DNA of 64,000 nucleotides from Hypericum androsaemum (GCA_963995505.1 OZ023198.1:6038558-6102557); one strand, 5' to 3'; positions 22,715 through 34,284 are shown, counted from the stretch's first letter. The notes: generated by a model from the sequence alone, not told the origin. Translations and numbers: made by a program.

Positions 22715-25700
22715 TCACGTTAATCTATGCCATATGACATAAAGCAACAACAAAAATGTCCCCAGTATCCCACCACCGGTGAGGCTAGTTGCCGAGGAAA
22801 GGTCGTCAGCACCGACAGAGAACGCTGTCCCGGAGCTGCCATCCTTCACTTGGATGCTTGAAGAACCTGAAATTAGCCATAAAATGGTGTAAGGAAAGCT
22901 AGACATCCTGCAACGTCCTCACGAAGTCGAGACTCGCGCATGCAAACCAAGTTAACAGAAACACGGCAGTACAACACAAACACTCACAGTTGTATGGTGT
23001 CCATCCAATGACCTGATTCTCGAGATCGTATACAACAAGCTTATTTGAAAGTACCAGGTCTGCATTCGGAACAACTCGTTGTTAAGTTATGGATAAGAAG
23101 GGCGCTTGAATCAGTTAACAGAAAAGGAACACCATGTAGTTTATGTTTCTCCCAGCGTCAGAAAACTACACTACCTCGTCCTACCTCCTTGAAACATCAA
23201 CAAACTAAAAATCAGCAACTTAAGGCAAATGTTAAGGACGAATAAAAGGCCTACTTAATCCTTTGTAGAACCAAATGATGGAGACTTATTTGGTAATGAA
23301 CATAGCAGTCAATGCTTCGTGCCGATGATACAATCAAATCGTGATATATTATGGGTTGGATTTTCTCTTGGATTATCTGAGATGCAAGTGCCTTTTAAGT
23401 CATCCCCATTGTTCAACATTCCAGTACCATACATGATCCACTTTCATCCTACTTACGTAAGTGAAAAAATGTTTAGGTGAACAACTAGCGAAGTGTTTCA
23501 TACCTCCCAAAAGAGTCATGTCTGCACTATCCTTAGACTGCAATGCACTATTCTGCCAGCCGAAGCACCACGCATCATCCTATACCAGACATGAAAATGT
23601 ATCATTTACTTGATGGTGCAAGGAGGGTTGGCCCTGTCAAGGGATTTCTTAAGAATGCTATACAAAAGTCAATCAAACTGCAAGAAATAGTGATAATGAA
23701 CGTAAACAACAACAAAGTATTAATGAATTCTGAAGTATTTAATTAACTTACACGGACTTCAAACAGATAGTCATGAGGGTGAACTGTCAATGTAAGCGAA
23801 TTTTTAAAATGGAAAGTGACATCAGGGAATCCATCATCAACTCTGCATGAAGAGGAGAAAAAAAGACAAAAGCTTGAGAGACAGTTACAACTGCATGGAG
23901 GTAAGATCAACTAATAAAAGTCTCGGAAAGGTTATGGGTAGCACAAGCTGATAACAAAAGGAGAAAATCAGGGTCGTGGCTCAATCTGCAAATCAAGTAA
24001 CTTTGGACAAGTAAAGATAAACAAAGTAAGCTCTTTCGCTCAGGGTAACTGCACTGAGCACCTTACTTTCCAGTGTACTTGACGCATTGAAATTGGTCTT
24101 CCAATGTATGCAGTGTTAGTTCTGGGTGTTTGGCCATAATCTAAGTCATGTAAAAATATTAGTGAAAGAGGGAAAACGTGTGAGTATCAGTTTCATTAAA
24201 ATGAAAAGGAAAATCAAAGACATGTCTGTAGTATAACGAACCTTTGTCATCACCGCCTCATATACAACTTCAGGAAGATATGCCAACGTCGTTCCACTGT
24301 CAACTATGGTTCCTTTACGATCTCCAGTGTCAAATACATCTGATGGAAGGTCCAGTACTGTACCGTCAACATCAATGTCCTTCAGCACGACATTGTAATG
24401 CGACCTAATATATAAATGACAAGTTACTAGAGATCAAAAGTAAACAAGTTAAACGCAAAACACCAGCACATCAAGTTCTTCCATATGCATGGAGTTGTAG
24501 ATTCAAAGCACCAATTAGAAAAAACATTACTGTGTACCAGTTAAACCAGAAGGAGAATGCCAAGACAGAGTCACATACTGATTTGGAACGATTGGAGTGG
24601 TATTCACTTTTGGTGATACGACTTCTCCTATGGTGAAAATTCCGCCACCATTTACTGAATCCAGGCAATGTGAAAACACGTTTGGAACCTTTCCAGCTAA
24701 AGAAAGTTGTGAAAGCAATGAAGAATTTGATTGCCCAAAACCAATAATTCCATCAAGCGCCTCGGAAGACGACCCCAACTCCCCGGACTGTTGAGCTCCA
24801 CACCTGTCCCGTATGAGTTACCGGTTAACATAGTCCATCATATTTGTGCATTTTAAAATAAAGTGGCAAAGGTATGGCACAAATATGCATGTAAAACAGA
24901 AAGATCGCGGAGACAATACATTGAAAACCACAACATTTCAAGTAACTACATAACCCTTGCTTACCCAAATACGACACTCCCATTCAATTTTGATGTTTGA
25001 AAGTTTCCCGTCACACTGTCAAGCTGCACCTGGTCCTTCACAAAGTAACCGCTGGTTTCACTCCCATCCCCATAAACAACCCTATATTCGCACTTAACAT
25101 TTTTAGAGCAACCAGAAAGTTCACCACCGTAGAGCGATGTACAAAAGTCAGCACTGCATTCAACTTGGGACGAACTAGATGAGCTCGATGGATCATATAA
25201 ACTCAATTTGACCTGGAGAAGAATTTTAAATCGCAACGGTCAACACTCAGTAACTCTTGGAACCAGAATACAAAATACAAAACAGACAAGCAAACTTTTC
25301 GGCTTTATCATGCTATGAATGGATCTCAAAAAAAATGAAAAATATATTGATGATGGCATCCTAGATGCAGGAAATATTACGCCGAGGTCGCTCTTCTTTG
25401 GGCACTTGTTGCAGTCGATGCAGTTCACCCAGAGAATATCACTGCCGGTGTCCACTTGCACGTAATATTCTTTGGACGGGTTCCCAAGTCCGATTTTCGT
25501 GTAGTAAAGCCTAAAACCAACAAATGAAGCAAAGCATCAACGTATAAGCAGCATCTCAATACAAGGGGAAAGGAACATTCGGGTGCCTACCATGCTTAGA
25601 GCATCACAAACTCCTACCACTTTCCCAATTCATATCCCTATCAATTATCTCAACAACCAAGGTGGACTATAGACTGATCTAAAATAAAACGTAAATACAA

Positions 25701-26361
25701 GTCAAACAAACTCAATACCCAAAAGCTCAATACCAAACATAGAAAACAAAATCGTATAAAAATTGAGCATCAAAAGCATATAATCAGAATGGGAAAAAAA
25801 CAAAATGACAGAGCAATCTCGAACGTGGGATCTCTAAATAAAGCTAACCAAACGTGGAATCACACATCGCTTAGAGCACGAACGGGGGACAAATTTATAA
25901 GTGTAGAAAATCCACCAACCCATTGCCTTCAAAATTTTGAGTTGGATATAGAGATTCTAATATGGTATCAGAGCGGGTTAATCCCAACTCCCATTTCTCG
26001 CATGTTGACTAAGTCAAAGTCCGCGCAATTCTGGATTCGATACGGAGATTTTCATAGAAAACAACGAATCTCTTTTGCCAAGTTTTAATACAGCTAGAAA
26101 ACAACAAATAAAAAAAGAGAAGCAGTACCCGGTGCTGGACGGCAACCCATTACCGCCAAGGGGGATGTCGACGGCGGCGGTGGCGAGGAGCCTGCCGTGG
26201 CGGCGGACGTCGTGGGCCTTGAAGGCGGTCAAGTTGCTGACGGGGCCCGAGAACCTCCGCTCCACGTTGAACACGAAGTTTCCGTTGCAGCAACAAGCAA
26301 GAAGGCCCAATTGGACCACCAACAACACCACCACCACCACCCTCACCCTCCTTGGATCCAT
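22715..26361 (-). CDS. A36/A39-like GPI-anchored aspartic protease
   Basis: Pepsin-family (A1) protease close to Arabidopsis A36/A39, which act at the cell surface of pollen and pollen tubes. Ten exons on the minus strand: 26129-26361, 25381-25510, 24965-25212, 24579-24803, 24242-24404, 24067-24140, 23752-23842, 23504-23579, 22988-23059, 22715-22866. Lengths sum to 1464 nt (487 aa plus stop), usual for the group. Signal peptide at residues 1-27 (VVVVVLLVVQLGLLACCC). Catalytic motifs VDTGSDILW (Asp98) and IVDSGTTLAYLP (Asp314) are both intact. Conserved blocks include YGDGSETSGYF, EALDGIIGFGQSNSS and HCLDSVNGGGIF. The C-terminus has a Ser/Gly-rich spacer and a hydrophobic end (GGGILGTFLLLLYVIW), as for GPI attachment. 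The ATG is the first in frame before the signal peptide. Confidence 0.93.
25780..25990 (+). repeat. copia/TRIM leader remnant in protease intron 1
   Basis: In intron 1 of the protease gene, opposite strand. GATTCTAATATGGTATCAGA precedes GCGGGTT: positions 25963-25974 (TGGTATCAGAGC) match the primer binding site complementary to initiator tRNA-Met used by many plant LTR elements. The preceding 170 bp (CACATCGCTTAGAGCACGAA and onwards) looks like the end of a short LTR. No coding sequence or partner LTR is seen. Confidence 0.5.
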
Positions 26362-28352
26362 CGTTTCAATTGGACCAAAGTTAGCTCTCTTTTATGTTTG
26401 GGTCTTCTGTCAATGGAAAAAAGTTTGAATCTTTATTCAAATGATCACCTGTCTTGGTCCTAGGCTCATGGTCGTCCAAGTTGGAAAGAAAGGGATGGAG
26501 AGAAGAGACCTTTCTTTTCTTTTCTTTTCTTTTCTTTTTTTAAATTAATGGAGAAGAGGAAGGAATGGGAATGTGATCTACCTCTACGCGTTTTCAACCT
26601 AAATTTTTTTAGCTTTTTCCTTCATTTTGGTTTAAGGTTGTTAATCTTGCCCTTGCTTGCCTAAATTTGGTCATTTCCGGTTTGTTTGCCTATTTTCTCC
26701 TCCCCGTCATAAATATCTACATTTATTTGGTTTGACCGGACGCGTTGAGATCCTTTCATTTCCATGTGCTGGGCAGGTCAAAGGAATTGCTTTTCCGGCT
26801 TTAAAAGCTTGACATTAAGTAATTAGATTATAATAGATAAAATCAAAGCATATGGACCATAAACTAATGAAAGATAAAGCTTTAACATAACATGATAGAC
26901 GATTGATTTAGTGTACAATCCAATCCCGTCATTACCAGCTTGATATAATTGATTTTCACTGTTACGATAGCAAGTACAATAACAAATAACTTCTCTAGAG
27001 AGAAAAGTCTAACGGGAAAATTGTTGACCAAAGTCAGAGATGATAAACACAAGGCTACATCGAAAATATAACTCTGCGTAAAAAAGTACTCTAATACACA
27101 CGAGGTGCACACTAGTGAAAACTAAGATAAGAAAAATCCTACCATGACAAATTTAGCCACCTGTAATAACGGGTAAACATCAAAATTCATACAACTCTTA
27201 CATCAAACCAAAACTGAACCACCAACTCATGTATGGTCTGATAGATACGGTGTCAGTCCTTAAGCATGAGGTGGAAGGATCGAATCCCATGACCGTCTAA
27301 GATCCGAAATTGTGAAAACAATTTAAATCTCAAAAAAAAAACCAAAACTGAACCAAACTCCTACGACCACGCATGGGGACCGGCCGCCTCTGGCTTGTTG
27401 GGAGATGGGCCAGGATCCGTCGGAGTGTGGCGACGAGACCGAGATGGAGGCCCGGGGTGTCCAAACATTGAACATGGTCCAGCTTTTATTTATGTGATTG
27501 TACAATGCGAATCATTTATATGTATATGTCTTGTACTTGAGCTTGATTATGAGTGGGCTCAGTGGCCCACTGATAAAAGGGGCATGAACTGAACCCAAGC
27601 AGCTAGGTGTAACCGGGCTCCGAGGCGCGGGGTTGGCCCATCGCTTTTCACTTTCCGTACATATTTTGGCTATTGAAGTCTTTTTTTATACTTTTCTAAA
27701 AAAAAGTCTTTTTTTATAGAAGGAGGCTATTAAGTCTTTTGGAAAGTAATAAATTCTATCTGTTTAACTTTTTTAGTCACTCAAATTTGAGATACAGTTA
27801 ATTAGCATTAGTTCATCTAATACTTGTTGATTCTAGTTTTCGTACATTATCCAACCAACACACCATGATTGGTCAGAGTTACATTGATAACGAAATTGGG
27901 TTATGCATAAAATCAGTTGTATTTGTACCACAAAATATTTAAATCAATTGAGGAAAAATTATTTTATCTATGAATTTTTGAACAGCAAATTTTTTTTAAT
28001 ATGTATGTAATATTATAAGTTAAATTTAGATCAGTAATTGGGTATTTTAATAATGTGTTTCGAAAAGGAAAAAAAGACGTTGTCAGCTTGCGCCTCTCGG
28101 AACGAAGAAGAGCCATAAGAATTCCCATTCCCATCCTCCTCCATAGCCACAGAGAGAGCACCCGGCAGCCTCACGTTTATGGTTCGAAATGACGAGATCA
28201 CCCCCAATATCCTACCCCGATACCGCATCAATCCAGGGCATTTTCGTCAAAATACAGAATTAGCAAACCAAATATCACAACCTCCTGCTCCTCCACCACC
28301 GCCATTATTACTTAAAGATCGAAAAGTCGCCTACTTCCCTTTCCATTAACTA
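26362..28352. other. divergent intergenic region between protease and thioredoxin f
   Basis: Two kilobases between genes that point away from each other, so both promoters lie here. It contains a pentanucleotide microsatellite near the protease start and, around 27228-27345, a SINE-like stretch (GGATCGAATCCC, then a run of A after CTC). No conserved coding sequence. No TATA box stood out for either gene. Confidence 0.5.
26511..26541. repeat. (CTTTT)n microsatellite
   Basis: About five units of CTTTT followed by T, 150 bp upstream of the protease ATG (GAAAA units on the gene strand), so probably in its leader or core promoter. Likely to vary in length between individuals. Confidence 0.85.
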
Positions 28353-29492
28353 ATGGCGTTGACCCACTTCTCCCTGTCCGGCGCCGTACGGTCTCCCTCC
28401 GGCGGCGCCCCTGCCCACCCCAGAAGAGGCTGCTGCTTCGGGGTGCTCCCAGCTGTAGCGTCCACCGGCCACCAGAAGAGGCTTGTCGTTGCTGTGAGGT
28501 CGACACCGCCGCCGCCGCCATCCGGCGGAGGCGGGAGCAGCTTGGACACGGTGGTGGACCCGGTCGCCAAGGTGGGCGGGGTCACGGAAGTCAGCAAGGA
28601 CACGTTCTGGCCCATCGTCAACTCCGCCGGTGACAAGACTGTCGTCCTCGACATGTACACCCAATGGTACTAATCCTCACGGTACCCTGCCCAGTGTTTG
28701 ATTTTGTAGGGGGGAAGAAGAATTAACGATGTTAAAGAGTGTTTTTATTCGTAAATATATTTCATCAATCCTAACAAACCCGATACATACTATCAACGTG
28801 CACACTTAGATTAACCGGTAACGGAGTTGATCCAATTTGAACTTGCTCGTCATTATGCACCTCTTGCACTCTTAGGCCGAGTATCTCCAATTTGGTTTTC
28901 GGTATAATTCACTATTCTGTATGGTAGATTGAGCAAATATTTAGGAGGTCCAGGGTTAAAATCCGACATTGTGTAAAATTTATCTTCCAAAAAAATTTTG
29001 GGGTGTCTTGAAACTTGTTTTTGGCTCAATTTGGGACTGTTGTTCGATCAGGTGCGGCCCTTGCAAAGTCATTGCTCCCAAATATCAACAACTGGCTGAG
29101 AAGTACCTCGATGTTGTCTTCCTGAAGCTCGACTGCAACCAAGATAATAAGGTCAGTCTTTGCCGTTGTTGCACTAGTGGAGATTCTAACATGGTATTGT
29201 AGCTGGTTGGTTTCTCGTTGTCCTTGCACAAATCCCATTCAAGCCTATATAAACTTCGGCCCAATGGTATCGGGCGTGTTAGGCTCTTGTGAACGAGCAT
29301 GCTCTCACTTAAAGCACCTTAGTGTTGTTTATGACATTTGCCATTGTTTTCTGACAGCCATTGGCCAAGGAGTTGGGATTAAAGGTGGTGCCTACTTTCA
29401 AGATTCTCAAAGGCGGGGAGATAGTAAAAGAAGTGACAGGGGCCAAATTTGATAAGTTACTTGCTGCCATTGACACTGTCAGATCCACCTAA
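28353..29492 (+). CDS. TRXF: thioredoxin f, chloroplastic
   Basis: Plastid thioredoxin that passes electrons from ferredoxin-thioredoxin reductase to Calvin-cycle enzymes such as fructose-1,6-bisphosphatase. Three exons: 28353-28666, 29052-29151, 29358-29492, all GT-AG, 549 nt (182 aa). Residues 1 to about 70 are a Ser/Ala/Pro-rich transit peptide with a GGGGSSLDTVV end; the GC-rich first exon fits this. The fold starts at KDTFWPIV; the active site is WCGPC (Cys106, Cys109), split by intron 1 within the Trp codon. KLDCNQDNK carries the third Cys typical of f-type (Cys133). KVVPTFKILKGGEIVKEVTG holds the cis-Pro. Intron 1 has a SINE-like piece (28937-29002); intron 2 has an old leader remnant shared with the copy at 42 kb. 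Confidence 0.95.
29180..29335 (+). repeat. old LTR-element leader remnant in TRX f intron 2
   Basis: GGAGATTCTAACATGGTATT then GTAGC resembles a copia-type LTR/primer-site junction (TGGTATCAGAGC) with two changes. The following text (CTTCGGCCCAATGGTATCGG and on) recurs in the copied gene at 43629-43790, so the remnant was there before the duplication. Confidence 0.4.
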
Positions 29493-30008
29493 AATCTTCC
29501 TTAACTATTAAATCGGTTCAAAGGGTAACCATCCATGAAACTTCCTCTTCATGGTGGCGCTTGTATGTACTGTACTCTTGAGATGTTTTTCCTTGGGAGA
29601 AATATTTGATAAATAGGAATTGGTGCAAGTGTAAATGACAACAATGTGATCATGAACCGGTGCGTATCATTTTCGTTTCCCACTTCCTTGTTCGGATATT
29701 CTTTTATCAAAAAAAAAGTTTAGGTAGGTTGTTCTAAACTCTGTAGCTTTAGACGGCATTAGATTGTGTTCTCCTCCCAGATAAAGTTTTTCCATTTTTA
29801 TAAGGGTGTAAGTTTTTTCCATTTTCGTAACGAGTGTCAGCCGACCTCCAGAATAGTCCGTTGTCGTTCGGATCATAGAATATTCTCATTCTAGCTAGAT
29901 TTTCCCATTCAAATCGCCTGCAAACATAAGCAAAACCAGCAAAACAATCGAAGCCAATCCGGTATTGGCACAACACTAATAAGATGATGCAATATATGAT
30001 TAATTTTA
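29493..30008. other. 3' UTR and downstream flank of thioredoxin f
   Basis: Includes the 3' UTR (to about 29650), with TTTTTCCTTGGGAGAAATAT shared with the copy at 44005. The further flank (29655-29950) reappears at 51250-51440, where the copy is split by inserted elements. Ends with the 9-bp target sequence of the Pack-MULE at 30000-30008. No gene. Confidence 0.6.
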
Positions 30009-30203
30009 GGGCAAATTATGTTCACATCCCTGTACTTTGGTCAGCCTCCCCCTAGGGTCCCTGGATTTTGGAAAATGATTGTCCAGTCCCTAAGTTTTGA
30101 TGATAATAGACTCTCGGGTCCCTGGAACCGGAATATTCCATATTCTCCGGCGAACCCCCACTTAAAAAGACAAAACTACCCCTCACACTTAATTTTTTTT
30201 TTA
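30009..30203 (+). repeat. left terminal inverted repeat
   Basis: Pairs with 31297-31489 in inverted orientation over about 190 bp, with differences near 30019-30023 and 30092 only. Confidence 0.93.
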
Positions 30204-30465
30204 AACCCTCCTTCTCATCCCCTTCATCTTCTTCAACTCCCCTCTTCTTCAACTCACAGAAATCAAAATCAACCTAGAGACAAAAAAATAAATAACAAAA
30301 AAATCAACCCATCTCCCCCTCCACACAAACCCGACCCGTACTCTGACCCAAAACCCGTACCCTGACTTGTTGAGAAGATGAAGGTGAAGAAAATTGAAAG
30401 AAACAATAAAATAGAAATAAAGAGAGTTTATACCTTGAGGGCTTGCAGCTTCTGGTAAAGTGCAA

Positions 30466-31309
30466 TATGGAGGTGCCGGAGGGAGGTGGAGAGCGGTGCC
30501 GTTTGTTAACCCCTCCACGTTTGAGACGGTTACTATGGAGGCGGATTTGAAGTGCAAGATTAAATCCGATTTGGAGAGCTTTCTCAAGGGGAAGCAGTAC
30601 TACCACCGCCTCGGCCGCGCCTGGAAGCGGAGCTACCTCCTCTACGGCCCTTCCGGCACCGGTAAATCTGTGTTCGTCGCCGCCATGGCCAACTTCCTCC
30701 GGTACGATGTCTACGAGGTCGACCTCACGCACGTCGCCGACGACGCCGACCTCAAGCTCCTCCTCCTCGAGACCAGGTCCCGGGCGGTTATCCTCATCGA
30801 GGACCTAGACTAGTTCATCTCCGACCGCGAGATGAGGGCACCGGCGGGGACCGGAGTTACCCTGGCGGGGGTACTGAGCTTCATAGACGGGATCCTGAGC
30901 TGCTGCGCGGAGGTTCACGATGAACAGCAAGGACCACGTGGACCCGACGCTGCTCCGACCGGGCCGGATCGACGTCCACATCCACTTCCCGTTGTGCAAT
31001 TTTTTAGCCTTCAAGACGATGGCGAGCAGTTACCTCAGGGTCAAGGACCACAAGCTGTTCCCCCAGGTGGAGGAGATCTTCCTCGCCGGCACCGCCCTAA
31101 CTCCGGCGGAGATCGGCGAGCTCATGATCGCCAACCGATCCTCCCTGAGCCGCGCTCTCAAGTCTGTCATCAACGCGCTCCAGACCGAAGGCGAGTCTCG
31201 GTCATGCCGGAGGAAGCCGTTGCCGCCGGTTCACGACCCCGACGACCACTCCGGGATCTTCTCCCGGGACGGGGTCAACGCGATGGGGAAGGACATTAAA
31301 AAAAATTAA
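30466..31309 (+). pseudogene. captured AAA-ATPase (At2g46620-like) fragment
   Basis: Lacks the N-terminal membrane region and starts at GGAGGRWRAVPFVNPSTFET. Walker A is LLYGPSGTGKS and Walker B VILIEDLD, directly followed by a TAG stop (30811-30813) where the family continues DRF. After that GVLSFIDGILSCCAE reads on, then a deletion shifts the frame near 30910. The second half (MNSKDHVDPTLLRPGRIDVH, HKLFPQVEEIF, AEIGELMIANRSS) is open to 31309 and ends inside the right inverted repeat. Without intron traces; such genes are often single-exon, so capture from DNA or RNA cannot be told apart. Confidence 0.88.
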
Positions 31310-31489
31310 GTGTGAGGGGTAGTTTTGTCTTTTTAAGTGGGGGTTCGCCGGAGAATATGGAATATTCCGGTTCCAGGGACCCGAGAGTCTATTATCATCA
31401 AAACTTAGGGACGGGACAATCATTTTCCAAAATCCAGGGACCCTAGGGGGAGGCTGACCAAAGTACAGGGATGTGAGGGTAATTTGCCC
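31297..31489 (-). repeat. right terminal inverted repeat
   Basis: Inverted partner of the left repeat; ends AATTTGCCC, followed by the 9-bp target duplication. Confidence 0.93.
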
Positions 31490-31770
31490 TTAATTTTATG
31501 GTTGGCACATTAAACTAGTTTATTAGTCATTTAGTTCAACATGTAATTAGTCACTGACATGTTGCCATGTTGCCGAGAAAACTAAAAAATTTACATGTCT
31601 TCCATGTCTATTTGTTGCGCAGTCACATTAAACTTTAGAGCTTAGACAATGTACACCTTATCTTATAACCAACCGATAAACTTGTTTTAATTGAATCAAA
31701 CTTCTCAAACTTAACCTGAAGATACAACTTCAACAAAATTTGGTACGAAAATCTTTGACAACTTTGGTAG

Positions 31771-32070
31771 TGATGCATGGGAATGTGAATAGTAAATCGT
31801 GAATCTATTGATTTTGAGAATAATCAGAAAACACGATAAAAGTCTCGATTCGTTGATTCTACGAATACCGGAAAGTGACAAATAACTTGGGAAAACTCTT
31901 GTTTATATTTATCAAAATTCAACCCCTAAAACAATAGCCTATAGGTCCTATTTATAAAGAACTAAAATAAACCTATTACATAAAATTCAAATATAACTCA
32001 AAACTCCTAATAATAATAATTCAAAAGCTATAAATAATAATTAAACATATTTCTATCCTTATCTCCATCA
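31771..32070 (-). repeat. 3' LTR of the gag-only element
   Basis: 300 bp; recurs at 33609-33906 with scattered changes and small indels. Contains AT-rich stretches with TAATAATAATAATTC. Confidence 0.85.
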
Positions 32071-32293
32071 TTCTCTCCCGGTTGGAGATATTCGTCTTCG
32101 AATTTGGTGTCGTTGGCCAGCTTCAAATCTTCGTACACGTACTTTTTAATACCTTCGAGCCACGTGGTGACACTTGATATCGCCCATTCCAGCAGAACAA
32201 ATACTTGGAACCTAGGCAACCGCGAATAGTCTTCAGATGAAAGATCATGAACTCTCTTTTTCGAGCAGTTCGCTCTACTTCCTTCAGCCGATT

Positions 32294-33607
32294 TCACAAG
32301 TTCAACAACGGAGAACTCTCAATGTATGTGAACTTATCAACTCCAAAAAAATCAATATGTTCGACCTCCTCAACCTCGTAATCATGGGCAATCTGGGATA
32401 TGGGCTCATTTACTAACTCATCAACAACTCCTTGAACCTCGTCCTCCTCTTCAGGGTAAGAGTCATAAATTGGTTCACCATCCTGGAATGAGTCAGAACT
32501 CTCATCAAAACTATGTCCATCAAATAAGTCAGCAGCGAAATCACCAAACTCTTCCCAAACCAAAGCCTCTTCAACTTCTTCTGGTTGTGGAGTATGTTGA
32601 TTCCCCGAAGTCTCAGCCATCAGCTACTTCAAATCTTCAAAATTAGCTTGTATTTCAAGCATCTTAATTTACAATTCCTGGAACATCATATAATATTGAA
32701 GATTGTATTGTTCCCAAAACCGATGGTACTTGTCATCAACAACAACCCAAACTTCATAAGCATGTCGGAGAAATAACTCATAAATCAACTTCTCTTTCAT
32801 ATTAGGCCATCGAGAAATTTTCTGCTTACCACAACATTTTCGTCGAAGATTTAAGTTAGACCACCAATCCATAAGATCACCTCGCAATCGTTGTTTGACA
32901 AATCTGACTTTATCCAGCTCCACAAACTTGTGAAATCCAAAGTTTATCTCCACATTGACAAGCCACTTCACGAAATTTCTTCAAGAAATTTTCCAATCGA
33001 GATCAGAAATATCGATCGAAGTAGGAATATGCACCATAGACAACATAGAATCAAGCATCTTCAAAGCTGAGAAGGACTAATCTGCAATTTTAGAAAACTT
33101 TTCTGGACCAATCTGTAACTTCTCAAAACTTTCTGGGACCAAACTGTAACTTATCGAACTTGGTGGAACCCTAAATCAGAAAAGGGGGAAATCACAAACC
33201 AACAACCCAGGGTCGGCGGCCGGCGGGCCAGACTGTAGCCCGGGAGTAGGGCGTCGAACGGCTGGGACGAATCGTTCCGACGGTGACTTGCTTCAAGCGG
33301 TGGTGAAGGCGGGGGAACCTCTGGAAATCGGGCTGGGTTTCTCTTCCTCGCCCATGGGGAGCGCGATTTTCTCCTCCTACTCGGTCGGCGGAGGCTTGGG
33401 CGATGGGAAAAATCCAGCAGCGGTGCGGCGACTGAGTTCAGGCACGGTTTGACTGGCGAAGGTGGATCCTTGGCGGCAGTGCTCGGGTTCTTTTGCAAAA
33501 ACCCTTGACTGTTCTTTTAAAAAAAATTTGGATAGAATGAACTCATGATCGGGAAGGATCAAACACGATCGAACGCCACGAGGAACGAACGCGGCTCTTG
33601 ATACCAA
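32294..33607 (-). pseudogene. gag-like remnants of the short LTR element
   Basis: Broken open frames on the minus strand. The clearest (32669-32971) reads DKVRFVKQRLRGDLMDWWSN and WPNMKEKLIYELFLRH, the conserved core of Ty3-type gag (retrotransposon gag domain). Downstream, 32294-32620 is an acidic frame (EEVEEALVWEEFGDFAADL) with no recognised domain. Upstream of the core (33151-33607) the frames are Pro/Arg-rich and not recognisable. No zinc knuckle was found. Confidence 0.65.
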
Positions 33608-33608
33608 C

Positions 33609-33906
33609 TGATGCAGGGGAACGTGGATAGTAAATCGTGAATCCTTTGATTCTGAGAATACCCAGAAAGTATGATAAAAGTCTCGTTGATTCTAAGAATA
33701 CCGGAAAGTGACAGATAACTCGAAAAAACCTTGTTTATATTTATCAACCCCTAAAACAATAGCCTATAAGTCATATTTATAAAGAACTAAAATAAAACTA
33801 AAATAAACTTATTACATAAATTTTAAATATAACTCAAAACTCTTAATAATAATAATTCAAAAGCTATAAATAATAATTAAACATATTCGTATCCTTATCT
33901 CCATCA
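33609..33906 (-). repeat. 5' LTR of the gag-only element
   Basis: 298 bp, followed on the minus strand by the tRNA-Met primer binding site. Confidence 0.85.
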
Positions 33907-34035
33907 AGGTAGTCTCGAATTAAATCTCGATTAGTTAATAGCATGATCGTCCGGTAACTTTCAAAGTAAAGTTTTCCCGGGAAGCACAACGGCAATGATG
34001 GATTGGGAAAAGGAAAATTAAAGTAAGCTGGGAAC

Positions 34036-34284
34036 TATTATGTATAATATGGATGCCATGTTCCTCCATGTTCTCCTCCACCTCACCTCCATGTTCTACT
34101 CCATGTTTTCCTCCACTTTACCATAAAGAAAGTTTAGTGGGTTATTGTTTAATTGATGTAATTGCCTATAAATAGCATTGTAATTGTACACACATTCTAC
34201 ACCTATTAATGAGAACTTCATTCTCTACTCTCTTCCTTATTATTCTCTATATTCATATGCTTAGATTATAGATAATTTATAACA
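34036..34284 (+). repeat. 5' LTR of the copia element
   Basis: 249 bp, TATTATGTATAATATGGATG to ATTTATAACA; TATAAATAGC at about 34169 is the probable TATA box of the element. Confidence 0.93.

Larger units (their letters stand above)
30009..31489 (+). mobile_element. Pack-MULE carrying an AAA-ATPase fragment
   Basis: Mutator-like element without transposase. Near-identical terminal inverted repeats of about 190 bp (30009-30203 and 31297-31489) start GGGCAAATTA and differ at about four positions by eye. A perfect 9-bp target duplication TTAATTTTA (30000-30008 and 31490-31498) is the Mutator hallmark. The interior is a piece of a nuclear gene for a BCS1-like AAA-ATPase, about 60% GC against 35% outside. 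The tandem copy of this flank near 51440 lacks the element, so it inserted after the duplication or was absent from the copied template. It would need a transposase from elsewhere. Confidence 0.93.
31771..33906 (-). mobile_element. short non-autonomous LTR element with gag only
   Basis: LTRs at 31771-32070 and 33609-33906 (about 300 bp, TGATGC...CCATCA). On the minus strand the right LTR is the 5' one: next to it (33594-33608) is GTTGGTATCAAGAGC, a tRNA-Met primer site, and next to the left LTR is the purine-rich CCGGGAGAGAA. The target duplication is GGTAG (31766-31770 and 33908-33912, with one extra A at the right end). Only 1.5 kb lies between the LTRs, with gag-like sequence and no protease, RT or integrase. 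It resembles deletion-derived, gag-retaining elements that move with help from a full partner. Confidence 0.85.

Noticed and set aside
26075..26463. Plus-strand frames (117 and 88 codons) over protease exon 1
   Set aside because: Antisense to the signal-peptide exon of the protease; the His-rich run comes from the valine-rich signal sequence read backwards.
28350..28664. Two 104-codon minus-strand frames over thioredoxin f exon 1
   Set aside because: Shadow frames in GC-rich transit-peptide sequence; repetitive low-complexity translation.
30009..31489. Inverted repeats read as a large hairpin RNA or microRNA gene
   Set aside because: The 9-bp target duplication and captured gene between the arms identify a Mutator-type element; 1.1 kb between arms is too long for a microRNA precursor.
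32028..32620. Acidic minus-strand frames as a host gene
   Set aside because: They lie between the two LTRs of a short retroelement in the place of its internal region and are broken by a stop near 32294.
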